Assembly (NCBI RefSeq): GCF_010723735.1
Contig: NZ_BLLB01000002.1
Coordinates: 3,162,001-3,226,000 of the forward strand
From: Mycolicibacterium hippocampi
Lineage (GTDB): Bacteria; Actinomycetota; Actinomycetes; Mycobacteriales; Mycobacteriaceae
Direction of reading: 5' to 3'
Length of the DNA stretch: 64,000 nt
The notes under the pieces were generated by a model. That model was not told the DNA's origin and did no database searches. It saw only the letters and a program-made list of their open reading frames with translations. Within the stretch, counting starts at the first letter, position 1, and each line of letters begins with the position of its first letter. Below, in pieces: positions 27,322 to 36,066 of the stretch. Both the position numbers and the translations under genes were made by a program.

Positions 27322-28080
27322 ATGAGCGACACAGATCGGGAAACCCGCGTCCTGGACGCGGTGGTCTCGCTGGTGGACAGCCTGCTCGACGACTTCGACG
27401 TCGTGGAACTGCTCACCGACCTCACCGAACGCTGCACCCCGCTGCTCGACGTCGAGGCGGCCGGCCTCCTGCTGGCCGACCCACGCCACCACCTGCACTT
27501 GATGGCCGCGACCTCCGAGCGCTCCCGCGAGCTGGAGTTGCTCCAACTCCAAGCCGACGAAGGCCCCTGCCTGGATTGCTACGCCACCGGCCAACCCGTC
27601 ACCGTGGCCGACATTTCGGAGGAACGCGAGCGTTGGCCGCAGTTCGTGCCCGCCGCCACCGACGCCGGATACGCCTCCGTGCACGCCGTCCCCCTGCGCG
27701 CCGCCGGCACCGTACTCGGCGCACTCGGATTGTTCGGAACCCAACCTGGCGACCTCAACGACGCCGACCTACTGGTCGCCCAAACCCTGGCCCACGTCGC
27801 CTGCGTGGCCATCCTGCAAGACCACGCCCCCACCCCCACCACGGTCCTGCCACAACTACGCGCGGCGCTGGCCAGCCGGATCGTCGTCGAGCAGGCCAAA
27901 GGCTACCTGCGCGAACACTTCGACATCTCCGTCGAAGACGCCTTCACCCTGCTACGCCACCACGCCCGATCCCACGGCGAGCACCTCACCGAGACCGCCC
28001 GCAACCTGATCAGCGACACCGAAGCCCGGTCGCCCATCCTCGCAGCCATGGAGAGCGTCCCTGCGCAACATTCTCACTGA
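27322..28080 (+). CDS. GAF-ANTAR regulatory protein
   Basis: This 252-residue protein has a GAF domain at about residues 25-165 with EGPCLDCYATGQPV, and an ANTAR domain at about 178-232 (LASRIVVEQAKGYLREHFDI, then ETARNLISD). It starts 58 bases after the preceding GAF-ANTAR gene with GGAGGGA upstream. The cysteine pair C83 and C86 in the GAF loop could sense redox state or a metal, which is speculation. The two tandem proteins are clearly diverged paralogues, so they probably do not respond to the same signal. Confidence 0.88.
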   Translation: MSDTDRETRVLDAVVSLVDSLLDDFDVVELLTDLTERCTPLLDVEAAGLLLADPRHHLHLMAATSERSRELELLQLQADEGPCLDCYATGQPVTVADISEERERWPQFVPAATDAGYASVHAVPLRAAGTVLGALGLFGTQPGDLNDADLLVAQTLAHVACVAILQDHAPTPTTVLPQLRAALASRIVVEQAKGYLREHFDISVEDAFTLLRHHARSHGEHLTETARNLISDTEARSPILAAMESVPAQHSH

Positions 28081-28134
28081 CCCGCGACCGCAACGCCTGA
28101 CGCGGCCGGTGTTCTTTGCTTCGAGCGCGGGTCA
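28078..28134. terminator. Inverted repeat behind the last GAF-ANTAR gene
   Basis: TGACCCGCG (28078-28086) and CGCGGGTCA (28126-28134) form a perfect 9-base inverted repeat that overlaps the stop codon of the GAF-ANTAR gene and has a 39-base loop. It lies between convergent genes and may act as a terminator. Confidence 0.4.
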
Positions 28135-28224
28135 CTGCCGATGTGGGTCAACTGGTTCAGGCAGCTAGGGCGGTGTTGACCGAGGAAGTGTCGCGCTCTG
28201 ATGGAGGTGTCGCCGGCGGCCAGG

Positions 28225-29121
28225 TCAGTCCAGGGCGATCGACTCGACGTTGACGTCAAGCTTCGGCGGGCCGTCCGGGCCGCCGTCGATCGTCCCTTCG
28301 GCCGCAACCTTGTCCAACGTCTGCAGGCCGGTCTCGTCGATGGTGCCGAACACGGTGTAGTTCGGCGGCAGCTGCGAATCGCCGAACACCAGGAAGAACT
28401 GGCTGCCGTTGGTGCCCGGACCCGCGTTGGCCATGGCCAGGGTGCCCCGCGGGTAGACCACAGGCTGCATCAAGGCCGGATCGTCGGGCTGGTACTGATT
28501 GGTCGGGTACTCGTTGGCGAACTGGTATCCGGGACCGCCGGTGCCCGCGCCTGTGGGGTCGCCACACTGCAGAACCTTCAGTGATTCGCTGGTCGTCAGC
28601 CGGTGGCACGGGGTGTCGTCGAACCAACCCTGCTGGGCCAGGCTGGCGAAGCTGTTGACTGTGCACGGGGCCTTGCCGTTGTCGAGTTGCAGTCCGATGT
28701 TGCCCTGGTTGGTCGCCATGCTGGCGCTGACCTGTGCGGGCTCGGTCGGCACCCGGCCGGCGCGCGGCGCGTCGTTGGGCTTGCTGGCCTCCTCCGCGGA
28801 CTGCGGATACTGGCAGTCGCTTCCCAGGCCCTCGGGCGGCTGGAACGGGGGCAGCCCACCGGCCTGTGCCGGCTCGGGCGCGTCCAGCGGCGACGCCTCC
28901 GAGGTGGTCGCGGTGGTGCCGGACGTCGACGCGGTCTGCTGACCGGAATCGCGGTTGGTCAGGACGATGGTCGCCACCACGGCGCCGATCACCACGACCG
29001 CGGCCGCGGCCGAGCCGATGATCGTGTACATACGGCGTTTGCGTTCGTTCTCCGCCCGTCGCTCGAGTTGTCGTTCGAGCTTGCGCTTGGCTGTCTCACG
29101 CCGTTGTTCGTTCGTCGGCAC
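28225..29121 (-). CDS. ppiB: Membrane-anchored cyclophilin-type peptidyl-prolyl isomerase (Rv2582-like)
   Basis: This 298-residue protein has a basic, helical N-terminus (NEQRRETAKRKLERQLERR), a single membrane helix at about residues 34-55, a low-complexity linker and a cyclophilin domain from about residue 125 to the end. The catalytic region shows FDDTPCHRL and the GTLAMANAGPGTNGSQFFLV motif. It would fold prolyl bonds of proteins outside the membrane. The GTG start at 29121 has GAGGAGG upstream. It is divergent from the glyoxalase II-like gene, as in M. tuberculosis. Confidence 0.92.
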   Translation of the reverse strand: MPTNEQRRETAKRKLERQLERRAENERKRRMYTIIGSAAAAVVVIGAVVATIVLTNRDSGQQTASTSGTTATTSEASPLDAPEPAQAGGLPPFQPPEGLGSDCQYPQSAEEASKPNDAPRAGRVPTEPAQVSASMATNQGNIGLQLDNGKAPCTVNSFASLAQQGWFDDTPCHRLTTSESLKVLQCGDPTGAGTGGPGYQFANEYPTNQYQPDDPALMQPVVYPRGTLAMANAGPGTNGSQFFLVFGDSQLPPNYTVFGTIDETGLQTLDKVAAEGTIDGGPDGPPKLDVNVESIALD

Positions 29122-29237
29122 CGCCGGTTCCTCCTCGCGTTCGATCCGGTCGGCACCGAGTGTGCCAGCTGTTGTCCACGACGGGCGCCGCGACCCTCGT
29201 GAACAGCGACGGGAACCGGCCATGGGAAGCTGGAACA

Positions 29238-29915
29238 GTGTTGATCACCGGATTCCCGGCGGGCGTGTTGGCGTGCAACTGTTACGTGCTCGCCCCCAAG
29301 GCCGGCGCCGACGCCGTCGTCGTGGATCCCGGTCAGCGGGCGATGGGGCCACTGCGCCGGATTCTGGACGAGAACCGCCTCACCCCGGCGGCGGTGTTGC
29401 TGACCCACGGCCACATCGACCACATGTGGTCGGCGCAGAAGGTGGGCGACACGTACGGCTGCCCTGTCTACATACATCCGGAGGATCGATTCATGCTCAC
29501 CGACCCGATCAAGGGTTTCGGGCCGCGGATCGCGCAGATGGCCTTCGGCGCCATGTTCCGCGAGCCCAGACAGGTGATCGAACTCGATCGCGACGGCGAC
29601 AAGATCGAACTGGGCGGCGTCACGGTGGCGGTGGACCACACCCCGGGACACACCCGGGGTTCTGTCGTGTTCCGGGTCGACGGTGGTGTCGGCGCGGGTC
29701 CGGGCGCGGCGGCCTTCACCGGCGACACGCTGTTTCGCCAGTCGGTGGGCCGCACCGACCTGCCCGGCGGCAGCGGTCGTGATCTGCTGGCATCGATCGT
29801 GACAAAACTGCTGGTGCTCGACGATGACACCCTGGTATTACCGGGGCACGGCGAGCGCACCACCATCGGCGACGAACGTCGTGCCAACCCGTTTCTCGAA
29901 GGTTTGAATCCGTGA
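29238..29915 (+). CDS. Glyoxalase II-like metallo-beta-lactamase fold hydrolase (Rv2581c-like)
   Basis: This 225-residue protein has the metal-binding motif THGHIDH of the metallo-beta-lactamase superfamily plus downstream ligands in [16 protein letters not shown] and LPGHG. The pattern fits hydroxyacylglutathione-hydrolase-like enzymes; mycobacteria use mycothiol, so the true substrate may be a mycothiol thioester, which is inference. The GTG start gives VLITGFPAG as in other mycobacteria. Its stop overlaps the hisS GTG by GTGA. Confidence 0.9.
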   Translation: MLITGFPAGVLACNCYVLAPKAGADAVVVDPGQRAMGPLRRILDENRLTPAAVLLTHGHIDHMWSAQKVGDTYGCPVYIHPEDRFMLTDPIKGFGPRIAQMAFGAMFREPRQVIELDRDGDKIELGGVTVAVDHTPGHTRGSVVFRVDGGVGAGPGAAAFTGDTLFRQSVGRTDLPGGSGRDLLASIVTKLLVLDDDTLVLPGHGERTTIGDERRANPFLEGLNP

Positions 29916-31189
29916 CTGACCGTGGTCCTTCTGTCTCCTTTCAGGCGCCCAAGGGCGTTCCCGACTATGTGCCGCCGGAGTCGGCGGAGTTCGTCGCTGT
30001 GCGTGGCGGCCTGCTCGCCGCGGCCCGGCGGGCCGGGTACGGCGACATCGAGTTGCCCATCTTCGAGGACACCGCGCTGTTCGCGCGGGGTGTGGGGGAG
30101 TCCACCGACGTGGTCTCCAAGGAGATGTACACCTTCGCCGACCGTGGCGAGCGTTCGGTCACGCTGCGACCCGAGGGAACTGCGGGCGTCATGCGCGCGG
30201 TGATCGAGCACGGTCTGGATCGCGGGCAGCTGCCGGTCAAACTCTGCTACGCGGGCCCGTTCTTCCGCTACGAACGTCCCCAGGCCGGCCGGTACCGCCA
30301 GCTGCAACAGGTCGGTGTGGAGGCGATCGGTGTCGACGACCCCGCCCTGGACGCGGAGGTCATCGCCGTCGCCGACGCCGGTTTCCGCTCGCTCGGACTG
30401 GACGGGTTCCGATTGGAGCTCACCTCCCTCGGCGACGACAGTTGCCGCCCGCAGTACCGGGAACTGTTGCAGGACTTCCTGTTCGGGTTGGACCTGGACG
30501 AAGAGACGCGGCGGCGTGCCGAGATCAACCCGCTGCGGGTGCTCGACGACAAACGCCCGAAGATGCAGGAGCTGACCGCCGACGCCCCGGTGATGATCGA
30601 CCACCTTTCCGATGCGGCCAAGCAGCACTTCGAGACGGTGCTGGCGCACCTGGACGCGTTGGCGGTGCCGTACGTGATCAACCCGCGGATGGTGCGCGGG
30701 CTGGACTACTACACCAAGACGACGTTCGAGTTCGTGCACGATGGTCTGGGAGCGCAGTCCGGTATCGGCGGCGGCGGCCGCTACGACGGTCTGATGCAGC
30801 AGCTGGGCGGCCGGGACCTGTCCGGCATCGGGTTCGGCCTCGGTGTCGACCGGACGGTGTTGGCGCTGCGCGCAGAGGGAAAGAAGGTCGGTTCGGCCGG
30901 TCGGGTCGACGTGTACTGCGTGCCGTTGGGGGAGCGGGCCAAGCTCGAGCTGGCGGTTCTGGCGGCGGCACTGCGCGGGGCCGGCGTGTGCGTCGACATG
31001 GCCTACGGCGACCGGGGACTCAAGGGAGCCATGCGTGCCGCCGACCGGTCAGGCGCGTCGCTGGCTTTGGTCGCCGGTGACCGCGACATCGAGGCGGGCA
31101 CCGTCGGCGTGAAGAACCTGGCCAACGGCCAACAGGAGGATATCGCCGCGGATGCCGTTGTGGCCGAACTGCTTCCGCGCCTCACCTGA
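29912..31189 (+). CDS. hisS: Histidyl-tRNA synthetase
   Basis: HisRS, 425 residues, charges tRNA-His. Class II motif 2 is seen in [12 protein letters not shown] and [13 protein letters not shown], the histidine-specific loops [11 protein letters not shown] and GGGGRYDGL are present, and motif 3 is [10 protein letters not shown]. The C-terminal anticodon-binding domain has [13 protein letters not shown]. The start is a GTG overlapping the previous stop. A palindromic repeat lies 10 bases after its stop. Confidence 0.97.
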   Translation: MTDRGPSVSFQAPKGVPDYVPPESAEFVAVRGGLLAAARRAGYGDIELPIFEDTALFARGVGESTDVVSKEMYTFADRGERSVTLRPEGTAGVMRAVIEHGLDRGQLPVKLCYAGPFFRYERPQAGRYRQLQQVGVEAIGVDDPALDAEVIAVADAGFRSLGLDGFRLELTSLGDDSCRPQYRELLQDFLFGLDLDEETRRRAEINPLRVLDDKRPKMQELTADAPVMIDHLSDAAKQHFETVLAHLDALAVPYVINPRMVRGLDYYTKTTFEFVHDGLGAQSGIGGGGRYDGLMQQLGGRDLSGIGFGLGVDRTVLALRAEGKKVGSAGRVDVYCVPLGERAKLELAVLAAALRGAGVCVDMAYGDRGLKGAMRAADRSGASLALVAGDRDIEAGTVGVKNLANGQQEDIAADAVVAELLPRLT

Positions 31190-31198
31190 CCTTCATTT

Positions 31199-31263
31199 CG
31201 GCGAGCGCGCGGGTCTGTACGTAGACGCGCCGGGTACTGCCGTGCAAAACGTCGCGCTCACCG
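31199..31263. repeat. Dispersed palindromic repeat, copy A (behind hisS)
   Basis: This about 65-base stretch begins CGGCGAGCGCGC and ends CGTCGCGCTCACCG, so its ends pair (GAGCGCG/CGCGCTC). Inside are GTCTGTACG and CCGTGCAAAACG. The reverse complement of 39165-39226 aligns along its whole length, with shared blocks GCGAGCGCGC, GTCTG-ACG, ACGC and GTGCAAA. Both copies lie just behind a gene. It is probably a REP-like element or terminator. Confidence 0.6.
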
Positions 31264-31278
31264 ACGGTGACGGTGCTG

Positions 31279-31626
31279 TCAGCGCGACGTCGTGAATCTG
31301 CGTGCCACCGCGCCCTGCGCCCCCGCGGCGACGAGGGTGAGCGCTCCGACGGCGCCGAGCGTGATCGTCCACATCCGGCGGTCCTCGAGGTCCTTTTCAC
31401 ACAGCCGGACGTAGTTCGGGTCCACGAGCACCTCGCCGAAGACCGGGACGTTCGCCTCACTGGCGTCGTCATTGGCGCGGGCGGCGGACAGGTCGGGAGC
31501 GATCGCGCTACCGCACCTGACGACTTCGCCTTCGCCTGCGGTCACCGACACGGGAACAACCAGGCCCACGATCCCGACGAGCAGAGCCACGGCGCCCGCG
31601 GCCACGATTATCAGTCGCACCTTCAT
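31279..31626 (-). CDS. Small two-helix membrane protein, function unknown
   Basis: This 115-residue protein has an N-terminal membrane helix (about residues 4-25), an external loop of about 55 residues with two cysteines (VVRCGSAIAP and YVRLCEKDL), and a second helix at about 86-107. The two cysteines could form a disulfide in the periplasm. This layout occurs in short mycobacterial envelope proteins with no assigned role. It is convergent with hisS and divergent from a lipoprotein gene 106 bases away. Confidence 0.7.
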   Translation of the reverse strand: MKVRLIIVAAGAVALLVGIVGLVVPVSVTAGEGEVVRCGSAIAPDLSAARANDDASEANVPVFGEVLVDPNYVRLCEKDLEDRRMWTITLGAVGALTLVAAGAQGAVARRFTTSR

Positions 31627-31732
31627 GCGGACACTGGTACCCGCAGTCGGCACCTTGATACCCGGACGGCCCTGATCACCGGATTTGTGCTTTTTGACGG
31701 TATGGCCCGGCGGCGCTCGGGTACTTCTCGGC

Positions 31733-32176
31733 ATGAGCACCAGACGGTTGGCTGTCGCCATGGGGGCCATGGCCTTGGTCGCCGCGGGCTGCGCGAGCGG
31801 CTACGAAGCGCTGGGCACCCGCACCGCGCAGGTGTCGATCAACGGCACCGAGGTCGCCGAGAACCCACGGATCCGATGCGAGCAGGTCCAATGGGTCTGG
31901 TTCATCAAATCGCTGGAGGAGACGCCGGGCTTCAGTGCCCAGGTACGGACCGGCGAGACGGTGGTCGCCCGGTTGGTGCGCATCGAAGACCTCGGCGGTT
32001 TCACCGGAAGTTCCTGGAATGCCGACATCACCGGTCCCGCCATCCCCGTCGGTGTCGAGGCCGATGCCGAGGTGGCCGACGGAGCGTTCACCATTTCGGG
32101 GACCGCCACAGGGTTCTACCAGGATGACCCCGCGGAATCCGCGACCGCCGAATTCGAGATCCGGACGGACTGCTGA
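31733..32176 (+). CDS. LpqH-like (19 kDa antigen family) lipoprotein
   Basis: This 147-residue lipoprotein has a signal peptide with lipobox VAAGC (C20). The mature part (AQVSINGTEV, RCEQVQWVWFIKS, GFTGSSWNAD, and a final cysteine) follows the mycobacterial LpqH/19 kDa antigen family pattern of small beta-sandwich cell-surface lipoproteins. C-terminal EFEIRTDC and RCEQ suggest a disulfide. The role of this family is not well defined; LpqH is a TLR2 agonist in pathogens. It is convergent with the next lipoprotein gene, which ends 6 bases later. Confidence 0.82.
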   Translation: MSTRRLAVAMGAMALVAAGCASGYEALGTRTAQVSINGTEVAENPRIRCEQVQWVWFIKSLEETPGFSAQVRTGETVVARLVRIEDLGGFTGSSWNADITGPAIPVGVEADAEVADGAFTISGTATGFYQDDPAESATAEFEIRTDC

Positions 32177-32182
32177 GGGAGA

Positions 32183-32701
32183 TCACTGCGACTGGATGGG
32201 ACACGCTTCCACCGGTACCGGCAATGTCACGTCGCCGGCTTGCTCGAAGCGGAACGTGACGTCGGTGTTGGTGGCCGGCCTGAGATCCGGGTCCAGTCGA
32301 TCCAGTAACACCGCCGGCCGGCTCGCCTCGTCATTGCCCGGCTCCACCTTCGGCTCGCCGAAGCTGACGGTGGACTTGGGCGGAATCTCCACGGCGCCGA
32401 CGATGCGGGCCTGCTCGGCGGCGCTCGTCGACAAACCGAGGAGCCGCTCGGTCTCCGCCGGACGGTTGTTCGTGACGGTGAAGCGCATCGCGCCCCCGGC
32501 GTTGAGTTGGATCTCGCAGTAGCCGGGAACGTACGTCGGCACTATGTAGGCGTTCTCCACGCTCGTGTTCTCGGTGTGCGAGCCCGAACCGCGGTTGGAT
32601 GAATCCAGCACGACGTCCTCACCGCACCCGCTGACACCGATGGCCAACGCCGGTGCCGCTGCCAACGCGGTTCCGCTTCTCCAAAACTGTGACGCCCTCA
32701 T
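32183..32701 (-). CDS. LpqE-like lipoprotein (PCuAC-related fold)
   Basis: This 172-residue lipoprotein has lipobox GVSGC (C26) and a start at 32701 with AGGGAG upstream. The mature sequence (VTNNRPAETERLLGLS, then VEIPPKSTVSFGEP and VTFRFEQAGDVTLPVPVEA) follows mycobacterial LpqE, which is related to the periplasmic copper chaperone PCuAC family. The typical H-x-M copper ligands are not evident, so copper binding is uncertain. It is probably anchored on the outer face of the membrane. Confidence 0.78.
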   Translation of the reverse strand: MRASQFWRSGTALAAAPALAIGVSGCGEDVVLDSSNRGSGSHTENTSVENAYIVPTYVPGYCEIQLNAGGAMRFTVTNNRPAETERLLGLSTSAAEQARIVGAVEIPPKSTVSFGEPKVEPGNDEASRPAVLLDRLDPDLRPATNTDVTFRFEQAGDVTLPVPVEACPIQSQ

Positions 32702-33057
32702 TGTCTCCCTTCGTGGCGGCGTGACGCGGTACGCACTCGCCCGCCTGCCCGCTGTGTCTGGCTGCCGAGAACCCATGGTTCGCACGACAGGTTCCCCACC
32801 GTGCGTCGTTGATACCCGCTGCAGATGGCAACGTCGGTTGCCTACCCCGGCAACCTAAGAGCCGGTTGTGGGATTCGTGCAGATCGGATGAGCTTCGCGG
32901 GTCTCGTGACGTCCGTGACCGGGCAGTTATTGCGATTAGGCAACGATTGTGGCCCGGTCAGGTTTTTGCACCTCATCGGGGTAGGCGGACTGCAGACCGA
33001 TCCACCGCACGGAAGAGCCGCCACCACATTTCTTCCGCGCCGCCGAAGGAGGCCACC
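32702..33057. other. Intergenic region before the SigF-type sigma factor gene
   Basis: This 356-base gap lies between the divergent LpqE-like gene and the sigma gene. GTTT at 32962-32965 followed after 13 bases by GGGTA (32979-32983) resembles the SigF promoter pattern GTTT-N15-17-GGGTA, but the spacer is two bases short. A strong ribosome binding site AAGGAGG precedes the sigma ATG. No open frame here looks coding. Confidence 0.4.
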
Positions 33058-33891
33058 ATGGACGTCGCGGAGCGCAACTGTGTGAAGACCGGAGATCCCG
33101 ACCCCCGAGACCCCGACTGGTCTGCCGTCGAGGACCTGTTCGAGCGGCTGGCGGCATGCTCCACGCCCGGCGAGCGCTGTCGGTGGCGCCAGCGGATCAT
33201 CACGGAGTGTCTGCCGCTTGCCGACCACATCGCCTACCGCTTCGTCGGTCGTGGTGAACCTTCAGACGACCTCATCCAGGTCGCCCGGATCGGCCTGGTC
33301 AAGAGCGTGGATCGGTACGTGCCCGCCAAGGGGCGCTTCATGGCCTTCGCGGTGCCGACGATTCGCGGCGAGGTGCGACGGCACTTTCGCGACGGCACGT
33401 GGTCGATGCGGGTGCCCCGCAAGGTGCAGGAGACTCAGCTCAGGATGCGCCACGCGGTCGACACACTCTCACAGCGGTTGAACCGCTCACCGACGAACCC
33501 CGAAGTGGCTCGAGAGCTCGGCGTGGACGACGAGGATGTGGCCCAATCCCATTCCGCACATTGGGCGTACCGCCCGCTGTCGCTGGATGCGCCCCGTCCG
33601 GCGGATGACAGTTCGGAGCCGACCGGTATCGGCGCGACGCACGGGGTGGACGATCCAGGCTACGAAACGGTGGAGAACCTCATGGTGCTTCGCGAGGCCA
33701 TCGCCGAACTGGACCCGCGGCGCCGGGCCATTCTCGGGATGCGGTTCTTCCAGGGGCTGACCCAACGCGAGATCGCCTTGCGCCTCGACATTTCTCAGGT
33801 GCAGGTATCGAGGCTGCTCGACGGAACGTTGACCCGGCTTCGGGACCGGATGGACGACGGCGTCGCCGCGCCGGCCGCGGAGGCCGCGTGA
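33058..33891 (+). CDS. SigF/SigB-type group 3 sigma factor
   Basis: This 277-residue sigma-70 factor has region 2 (DDLIQVARIGLVKSVDRYVP, FMAFAVPTIRGEVRRHFRD), region 3 (RVPRKVQETQL, LSQRLNRSPTNPEVARELGV) and region 4 helix-turn-helix (LTQREIALRLDISQVQVSRLL). The GEVRRHFRD-W-S segment is diagnostic of the SigB/SigF/SigG group. Environmental mycobacteria carry several SigF paralogues. No anti-sigma or anti-anti-sigma gene lies beside it, so its partner must be elsewhere. The ATG has AAGGAGG upstream. Confidence 0.9.
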   Translation: MDVAERNCVKTGDPDPRDPDWSAVEDLFERLAACSTPGERCRWRQRIITECLPLADHIAYRFVGRGEPSDDLIQVARIGLVKSVDRYVPAKGRFMAFAVPTIRGEVRRHFRDGTWSMRVPRKVQETQLRMRHAVDTLSQRLNRSPTNPEVARELGVDDEDVAQSHSAHWAYRPLSLDAPRPADDSSEPTGIGATHGVDDPGYETVENLMVLREAIAELDPRRRAILGMRFFQGLTQREIALRLDISQVQVSRLLDGTLTRLRDRMDDGVAAPAAEAA

Positions 33892-33959
33892 ATCATCAGC
33901 TCGCCAACAGCCCGGCCGCCGTCGGCTCTGACCGCCGTGTCGCAAAGTAGTTGAGCGGC

Positions 33960-34487
33960 ATGTGGTTCGACGAATGGGCCGATGTCGCCAGGGTGCTGCT
34001 CGTCGGTGCCGCCGCCTACGTCACGCTGATCGTGGTGCTACGGATCTCCGGGAAGCGCACGCTGGCCAAACTCAACGCGTTCGATCTGGTGGTGACGGTG
34101 GCGGTCGGTTCGACGCTGGCCACGATCCTGTTGAACTCGGATGTGTCCTTCGCAGAAGGGGCCGCGGCATTCGCGTTGCTGGCAGCGCTGCAGTTCCTGG
34201 CGGCGACGGTGTCGTCCCGGGTGAAGGCCGGTCGTTCGGTGTTGACAGCGCGGCCGACGGTCCTCGTGTCACAGGGCGTCCTACTCGACGGCGCATTGCG
34301 CCGTCAACGGGTCAGTGTCGACGAGATCCACCAGGCGATCCGGTCCTCCGGACAAGGCGACATCAGCCAGATCGCCGCCGTGGTGCTGGAGACCGACGGT
34401 TCCCTGAGCGTCATCGGCGGCGACAAGATCGGCGACTGGTCGGCGTTGGAAGGGCTGTCGGACATCCCCGCGCCGCCACAGCGCTGA
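33960..34487 (+). CDS. DUF421 (YetF-like) membrane protein
   Basis: This 175-residue protein has three N-terminal membrane helices (about residues 8-30, 38-58 and 62-80) and then the DUF421 soluble domain with KAGRSVLTARPTVLVSQG, QGDISQIAAVVLETDGSLSVI. YetF-like proteins are conserved membrane proteins in spore formers and actinobacteria without a clear function. The ATG at 33960 is preferred over a TTG at 33951. It faces a convergent DUF2254 gene that ends 15 bases later. Confidence 0.85.
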   Translation: MWFDEWADVARVLLVGAAAYVTLIVVLRISGKRTLAKLNAFDLVVTVAVGSTLATILLNSDVSFAEGAAAFALLAALQFLAATVSSRVKAGRSVLTARPTVLVSQGVLLDGALRRQRVSVDEIHQAIRSSGQGDISQIAAVVLETDGSLSVIGGDKIGDWSALEGLSDIPAPPQR

Positions 34488-34502
34488 GGCCACGTCGACG
34501 TC

Positions 34503-35885
34503 TCAGGTGGGCGCCCAGCGGCGATCCAGTGCCTCCCGGACATGGTGGGCCAGTTGCTCCAACATGCGGCGGTCGACGCGATCGACATCCTGCTCGGCGG
34601 CCGCCCTCTCCAGACGCAGGAGTCGATCGGCGATCGCCTGCCGGTGTGCGGGCAGCACCACCACCCAGGCGAGTTCACGCAGCATCGACAGCAACCTCGC
34701 CAGCACCGCGGGATCGGACGCGCCGTAGAGCTGCGGCTGGTCGCAGACCAGGTCGAGCAGGTCGGGTAGGTCAGGCCGGGCCACCACCACACGCGGTACG
34801 TCGTCGTCGTCCCGTAGGGTCCGGCGTCCCAGGCGGTAACCGGCGAGCTCGCACAATGTCGCGCTGCACGAATTCAGCCCGTGCACCGCGGTGGTCGGGT
34901 CGTTGATCCCCGGACTGAGCGCGCGCACGACCACGTCGACCAACTGGCGGAGCCCGTAGGCGATGTCCTGGGTGGCGGTGCGCTCGATACCGGTGCTCAG
35001 CGCGCCGGCCACCCGCTTGCGTACCGCGTCCAACTGCTCTTCGTCGAGCGAGCCGGTCGCCGACCAGCAGAACGCCACCGGAACCCCCGCCAGGACGTCG
35101 GACCCGACCGGGCGGTCGAGCCAGATGACCGCGTCGTTGTCGACCGCCGCCGCCAGCAGCGCCTGCTCGTCGACCTCGACGAGGAATCCCGACGAGCGCG
35201 CGGTGATCAGCCCCGCCCCCGGGGGCGGGGACGGCGCCGATGCGTGGTCCGGGTGTTCGTCCAGTGGGTCGAGCACCCGGTGGGTGGTGTCCTTGATGTC
35301 GGCGCAGACGTGCTCGAGCATCGTCTCGATCCGGATCTGGCGGACCAGATGACCGAGAAAGAGGACCAGCGCCAGCACGCTCGCCATCGCCAGCAGGTAG
35401 GCCAGCGTGACGGCGATCTGGGGGACGAACTCCGCACCCCCCTCGCTGTCGTTGCGGACGGTACGCAGAACTGTGAGCGCGTAGACGAACGTTGCGAGGA
35501 ACAACGCGAGCGTGCGCTGAACGAACCGATCCGATGCGAACGTCCGCAGCAGCCGTGGCGTGTACTGACTGCTCGCCAGCTGCAGCGTCACCACCGTCAA
35601 CGAGAACGTCAGCGATGTCACGGTGATCAGCGACGTGGCGACCGCCCCGAGAACCTCCCGCGCCGCGTCTGCGCCGCCGCCGAAGATGTAGTCCGCCAAC
35701 CGCGGCGGCATGCTGTCGTCGAGCGCACCGTCGAGTTCTGGTACGGCGATTCCGGCAAGGAACGCGAGCACCACGCCCAGGGCGGGCACCGGCCACAGCC
35801 GGCTTCGCCAGCCCTCGACGAATGCCGTACGCCGCTGCCGTACAGCCTCGACGATGCTGCCCCCGCCGCCGCCGTTGCCGCTCAT
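34503..35885 (-). CDS. DUF2254 membrane protein
   Basis: This 460-residue protein has four predicted membrane helices in the first 190 residues (WPVPALGVVLAFLAGIAVPE, a second with SLITVTSLTFSLTVVTLQLA, then ALFLATFVYALTVLRT and VTLAYLLAMASVLALVLFLG) and a cytosolic C-terminal part with DIAYGLRQLVDVVVRALSPGINDP, the DUF2254 core. The start at 35885 follows a glycine run (NGGGGGS). The function is unknown; the family is widespread. A perfect 20-base G/C palindrome lies within it at 35211-35230. Confidence 0.88.
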   Translation of the reverse strand: MSGNGGGGGSIVEAVRQRRTAFVEGWRSRLWPVPALGVVLAFLAGIAVPELDGALDDSMPPRLADYIFGGGADAAREVLGAVATSLITVTSLTFSLTVVTLQLASSQYTPRLLRTFASDRFVQRTLALFLATFVYALTVLRTVRNDSEGGAEFVPQIAVTLAYLLAMASVLALVLFLGHLVRQIRIETMLEHVCADIKDTTHRVLDPLDEHPDHASAPSPPPGAGLITARSSGFLVEVDEQALLAAAVDNDAVIWLDRPVGSDVLAGVPVAFCWSATGSLDEEQLDAVRKRVAGALSTGIERTATQDIAYGLRQLVDVVVRALSPGINDPTTAVHGLNSCSATLCELAGYRLGRRTLRDDDDVPRVVVARPDLPDLLDLVCDQPQLYGASDPAVLARLLSMLRELAWVVVLPAHRQAIADRLLRLERAAAEQDVDRVDRRMLEQLAHHVREALDRRWAPT

Positions 35886-36066
35886 CGGCGTCGACGTTCG
35901 ACGATGTCCAGACGGGTCATCGGCGTCGCGGTGCGTGCCGATTCCGGGCAACTTTGATACGCATAGGGTGATCCAAGTACCCGAGACACCCAGCGGCATA
36001 CCTTTTGGCGGAGTTCGTGCGCCGCTGTGGCCCTTGCCCCGACACCAGCATGGGAGTCTTTGACAC

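Noticed and set aside
29468-30739. Open frame antisense to hisS and the glyoxalase II-like gene.
   Set aside because: Both sense genes have full catalytic motifs; the antisense product is a shadow.
32962-32983. Full SigF promoter before the sigma factor gene.
   Set aside because: GTTT and GGGTA are present but the 13-base spacer is too short for a confident call; kept only as a note in the intergenic entry.
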